Part shown: positions 6,785 to 8,937 of the stretch, piece by piece
How the letters are laid out: each line of letters begins with the position of its first letter
Numbering within the stretch: the stretch's first letter is position 1
Notes under the pieces: generated by a model
Told to the model about the DNA's origin: nothing
What the model saw: the letters and a program-made list of their open reading frames with translations, nothing else
The model's database searches: none
Translations under genes and position numbers: made by a program
DNA from: DATBHM01 sp036557505
GTDB lineage: Bacteria > Actinomycetota > UBA4738 > JACQTL01
Length of the DNA stretch: 8,937 bases
Assembly: GCA_036557505.1 (NCBI GenBank)
Contig: DATBHM010000087.1
Span: forward strand, 1-8,937
Direction of reading: 5' to 3'

Positions 6785-7074
6785 GGCCGGACCTCGCACG
6801 CGCACGGGGTGGCGGCGCACTTCGGGCAGCCGTTCGCGTAGCGCGAGGCCGCCCGTTCGAGGTCGACGTCGAGCAGGTTGGCCAGGGAGCCCAGCCACGC
6901 GAGGACGTCGGAGAACTCGTGCTCGAGGTGCTGCCGGTCGCCGGGCGTGCGCATGGCGCGGGCGACCTCGCCGACCTCCTCGACCATCCAGCGGAACACC
7001 CCGTCCGCGCCCCGGGCCCGGTCACGATCGACGTACGTCCGGCGCAGGACGTCCTGGAGCTCGCCGATCTGCAT
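6781..7074 (-). CDS. MazG-like nucleotide pyrophosphohydrolase with C-terminal Cys cluster
   Basis: A 97-residue all-alpha NTP pyrophosphatase of the MazG/dUTPase-2 superfamily, expected to hydrolyse nucleoside triphosphates to monophosphate and pyrophosphate. The metal-site pattern is complete: Glu32, Glu33 and Glu36 in 'VEEVGE', then Glu53 and Asp56 in 'EFSDVLAWL'. The single short domain resembles the small archaeal/bacterial 'MazG-like' proteins rather than the two-domain Escherichia coli MazG. The tail NGCPKCAATPCACEVRP carries four Cys (83, 86, 91, 93), which may bind zinc or another metal. ATG 7074 is the start where similarity begins; the frame extends to 7179 but that part is not protein-like and runs through the divergent promoter. 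No SD lies before 7074. Its stop overlaps the next start by 4 bp (GTGA), so it heads the minus-strand operon. Confidence 0.88.
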   Translation of the reverse strand: MQIGELQDVLRRTYVDRDRARGADGVFRWMVEEVGEVARAMRTPGDRQHLEHEFSDVLAWLGSLANLLDVDLERAASRYANGCPKCAATPCACEVRP

Positions 7075-7080
7075 CGGGCG

Positions 7081-7086
7081 AGTGTA
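7081..7086 (-). promoter_or_regulatory. Candidate -10 box of the mazG-like operon (leaderless message)
   Basis: Read on the minus strand, TACACT ends 6 nt before the ATG at 7074, so transcription would begin at or within a base of the A of ATG. This agrees with the absence of a Shine-Dalgarno there and with the frequency of leaderless mRNAs in actinobacteria. No convincing -35 is seen (GGTGTC at 7109-7104 is a weak candidate). Confidence 0.4.
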
Positions 7087-7139
7087 CGAAACGCCCTCGC
7101 GGCGACACCCGGGAAGTGGCTCCGAAACCGGCATGCCCG

Positions 7140-7145
7140 CATAAT
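7140..7145 (+). promoter_or_regulatory. Candidate -10 box of the flippase-glycosyltransferase gene
   Basis: CATAAT (one mismatch from TATAAT) is one of the few AT-rich hexamers in the region. It would give a leader of roughly 18 nt that contains GGAGG (7151-7155) and GGAGAGG (7158-7164). No good -35 is visible. With the minus-strand box at 7081-7086 it makes a compact divergent promoter region. Confidence 0.4.
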
Positions 7146-7157
7146 CCTCGGGAGGTG

Positions 7158-7164
7158 GGAGAGG
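7158..7164 (+). promoter_or_regulatory. Ribosome binding site deciding the GTG start at 7170
   Basis: GGAGAGG ends 5 nt before GTG 7170. This supports that start over the downstream in-frame ATG 7284, which lacks a comparable site and would remove only the disordered N-terminal tail. Confidence 0.55.
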
Positions 7165-7169
7165 TCGGC

Positions 7170-8937
7170 GTGAGCCCATCGGGGGGTCCGACCCGCGACA
7201 CGGCCGCCGCGGCCGGCGGCGGGGGCCGCCGCGCGCCCGCCGGGAACCCGGCCGACCGACGGGACGGCGACTTCCGCGGAGCGATGGCGTTCGCGGTGGG
7301 GTTCGCCGGCGCCGCGGTCCTCACGTACCTGTTCAACGCGATGCTCGGGCGCCGGCTGTCGTCGACCGACTTCGCCACGTTCGCCGCGCTGCTCGGGGTC
7401 CTGCTGGCGGTGAACGGCCCGAGCTCCGCCCTGTTCGGGGGCGGCGCGATGGCGTCAGCCCGCAGCGGGGAGGTGCCGAGGACGCCGTGGCGCGGCGCCC
7501 TCATCACGTGCGCCGTCGCGGGCGCCGCGGTGGGGCTCGCTCCCCTCGACGCCACGCTCCGTTCCGCCGGATGGTTCCTGTCGGCGGCATCGATGCTCAT
7601 GCTCGTGGCTTGGGCCCGGGGCCTGCTGATCGGGCTCGGGCGGCTGGGGACCTCCGGCGCCACCATGCTGTTCGAGGGCGTCGCCCGGATCGGGTTCGCC
7701 GCGCTCCTGCTCTCGGCGGGCCTGCAGCTCACCGGGGCGTCGGCAGGGCTCGCGCTCGGCGTCGGCGCGGGCCTGGCCCTCACCAAGGCCCTCCTCCCGC
7801 GGCAGCGCCTGGGGACCGCCCCGGCGGTCCCGGCCGAGGTCTGGATCTCGATCGTGGGGCTGGCCTTCGTCGGCTTGGTGCAGTTCGTCGACGTGGTGGC
7901 CGTGCGGGTGGGCGGCGGGCCCCGGCTGGGGGCGTACGCCGCCGCCTCGTCGCTGGCCCGGGTCGCGCTGTTCGCGCAGCTCCCCGCCGCCGCCTACGCC
8001 GTCCGGCGAACGGCCGTCGCCGGGCCCGGGCGGGCCGCGCGGCGGGTGGCGGTGCTGGCCGTCGTCCCCACCGCGGTCGCGGTGTTCGCGCTCGAGCTGT
8101 TCCCCCGGCAGCTGCTCGACCTGACGTACCACGGCCGGTATCTCGACGCGACCGGGCTGGTCCGCGTGCTCACGGTGGCGATGGCGCTCGCCGGCGGCGC
8201 GACCGTGCTGATCAACATGATGCTGGGCGCGGCGCGAACGGCGTGGGTGTGGTCGGCGTCGATCGCCTCGGTCGCGGGATGCCTCGTGGTCTTCTCGGCG
8301 GCCGGGTCGGGGGCGCACGCGGCATGGGCCATGCTGCTCGTCCAGGGCCTGGTGTTCATGCTGGTCTCGGAGCACGCCCGGCGGATGCTCGCCGCCGCTC
8401 GCGGTGCGGCCGGCAGTGTCCTGATCCTCAACTGGCGCGACACCCGCCACCCTCAGGGGGGAGGATCGGAGGTGTTCGTCGAGGAGGTGGCCAGGCGGCT
8501 CGCCGGCCGGGGGCGCAAGGTGACCGTGTTCTGCGGGGCGTATCCGGGCGCCGCCCGTGAGGAGACCCTCGCCGGGGTGCGGTTCGTCCGGCGGGGGTCG
8601 TGGCGGACGGTGTACCTGTGGGCCGCCGCGTATCACCTGATGGGGCGGTTCGGGCCGCACGACGTCGTCGTCGACGTGCAGAACGCGATCCCGTTCTTCT
8701 CGCCCATGTACTGCGGCCGTCCCGTGGTCGTGCTCGTGCACCACGTCCACCGGGAGCAGTGGGAGATGATCTTCTCGCGCCGGACCTCGCGGATCGGGTG
8801 GTGGGTCGAGTCCCGTCTGTCGCCGTGGCTGTACCGGCGCGCGCGGTACGTCACGGTGAGCGAGGCCTCGCGGGACGACCTCGCGGCCCTCGGCGTCGAC
8901 CCCGGCCGCGTCACGATCGTCCACAACGGGGCCCCCG
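7170..8937 (+). CDS. Polysaccharide flippase fused to a GT4-type glycosyltransferase, 3' end cut off by the window
   Basis: One frame without a stop runs from GTG 7170 to the window end (589 full codons visible). Residues 1-38 are a Gly/Ala/Arg/Pro-rich tail. Residues about 39-412 are a chain of hydrophobic helices opening with 'FAVGFAGAAVLTYLFNAML', like the Wzx/MATE (MOP) oligosaccharide flippases that move lipid-linked glycans across the membrane. From residue 417 the sequence becomes a GT-B glycosyltransferase: strand VLILNWRD, a GGGSE loop (430-434), 'DVVVDVQNAIPFFSP', a VHHVHREQW motif (His524, His525, His527), and VTIVHNG (581-587) at the usual link to the second Rossmann lobe. That lobe, with the donor-binding EX7E motif, lies beyond the window. 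No stop or frame change separates the parts; ATG 8385 could start the enzyme separately. Sugar and acceptor are unknown; an envelope polysaccharide role is inferred. Confidence 0.82.
   Translation, partial: MSPSGGPTRDTAAAAGGGGRRAPAGNPADRRDGDFRGAMAFAVGFAGAAVLTYLFNAMLGRRLSSTDFATFAALLGVLLAVNGPSSALFGGGAMASARSGEVPRTPWRGALITCAVAGAAVGLAPLDATLRSAGWFLSAASMLMLVAWARGLLIGLGRLGTSGATMLFEGVARIGFAALLLSAGLQLTGASAGLALGVGAGLALTKALLPRQRLGTAPAVPAEVWISIVGLAFVGLVQFVDVVAVRVGGGPRLGAYAAASSLARVALFAQLPAAAYAVRRTAVAGPGRAARRVAVLAVVPTAVAVFALELFPRQLLDLTYHGRYLDATGLVRVLTVAMALAGGATVLINMMLGAARTAWVWSASIASVAGCLVVFSAAGSGAHAAWAMLLVQGLVFMLVSEHARRMLAAARGAAGSVLILNWRDTRHPQGGGSEVFVEEVARRLAGRGRKVTVFCGAYPGAAREETLAGVRFVRRGSWRTVYLWAAAYHLMGRFGPHDVVVDVQNAIPFFSPMYCGRPVVVLVHHVHREQWEMIFSRRTSRIGWWVESRLSPWLYRRARYVTVSEASRDDLAALGVDPGRVTIVHNGAP

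Noticed and set aside
7076..7100. Inverted repeats GGGCG/CGCCC and GCGAG/CTCGC over the mazG -10 box
   Set aside because: Arms of five bases are expected by chance in DNA this GC-rich, and the two pairings exclude each other.
5655..7142. Long minus-strand frame overlapping the mazG and Eis-like genes in another frame
   Set aside because: Arg/Pro/Ala-rich shadow of two well supported genes.
7455..8924. Long minus-strand frame (489 codons) opposite the flippase-glycosyltransferase
   Set aside because: The sequence is Arg/Gly/Pro/His/Glu-rich and non-globular, whereas the plus frame shows clear membrane helices and GT motifs.
1..8937. A defence system, CRISPR array, transposon or prophage
   Set aside because: No nuclease, Cas, transposase, integrase or phage protein, and no array-like repeats, were seen on either strand.

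Overview
The window is very GC-rich, with third codon positions almost always G or C. It reads like a chromosome segment from an actinobacterium (Actinomycetota). The signs are a lysC-asd operon whose aspartokinase has an internal beta-subunit start as in Corynebacterium, a PknB-style Ser/Thr kinase with an extracellular domain, an Eis-type acetyltransferase and SD-poor gene starts. Genus or class cannot be set from the sequence; an uncultured or little-studied lineage is an inference.

Layout on the + strand, left side: the 3' part of a DUF4185-like beta-propeller protein (to 808), an 83-bp gap, then aspartate kinase (892-2130, with a nested beta-subunit frame from 1630) overlapping by one base with aspartate-semialdehyde dehydrogenase (2130-3161). 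These two enzymes make the first two steps of the aspartate family pathway (lysine/DAP, threonine, methionine, isoleucine). Convergent to them, after only 19 bp, comes a four-gene minus-strand group read from right to left: a small MazG-like pyrophosphohydrolase with a cysteine tail (7074-6781), an Eis-like GNAT (6784-5588), a small GNAT (5574-5098), and a transmembrane Ser/Thr kinase (5034-3181). The first three are tightly coupled (4-bp overlap, 13-bp gap). The kinase follows after 63 bp and may have its own promoter.

Right side, + strand: from a divergent promoter region (7075-7169) starts one uninterrupted frame (7170 to the window end) encoding a Wzx/MATE-type polysaccharide flippase joined to a GT4-type glycosyltransferase. 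It is cut by the window edge and probably opens an envelope or exopolysaccharide locus.

Most of the window is ordinary housekeeping. The parts that deserve a second look are the flippase-glycosyltransferase fusion, the unnamed six-cysteine extracellular domain on the kinase, the nested lysC beta start, and the MazG/GNAT/GNAT group with its apparently leaderless first gene. No RNA genes, CRISPR arrays, insertion sequences or att sites were seen.
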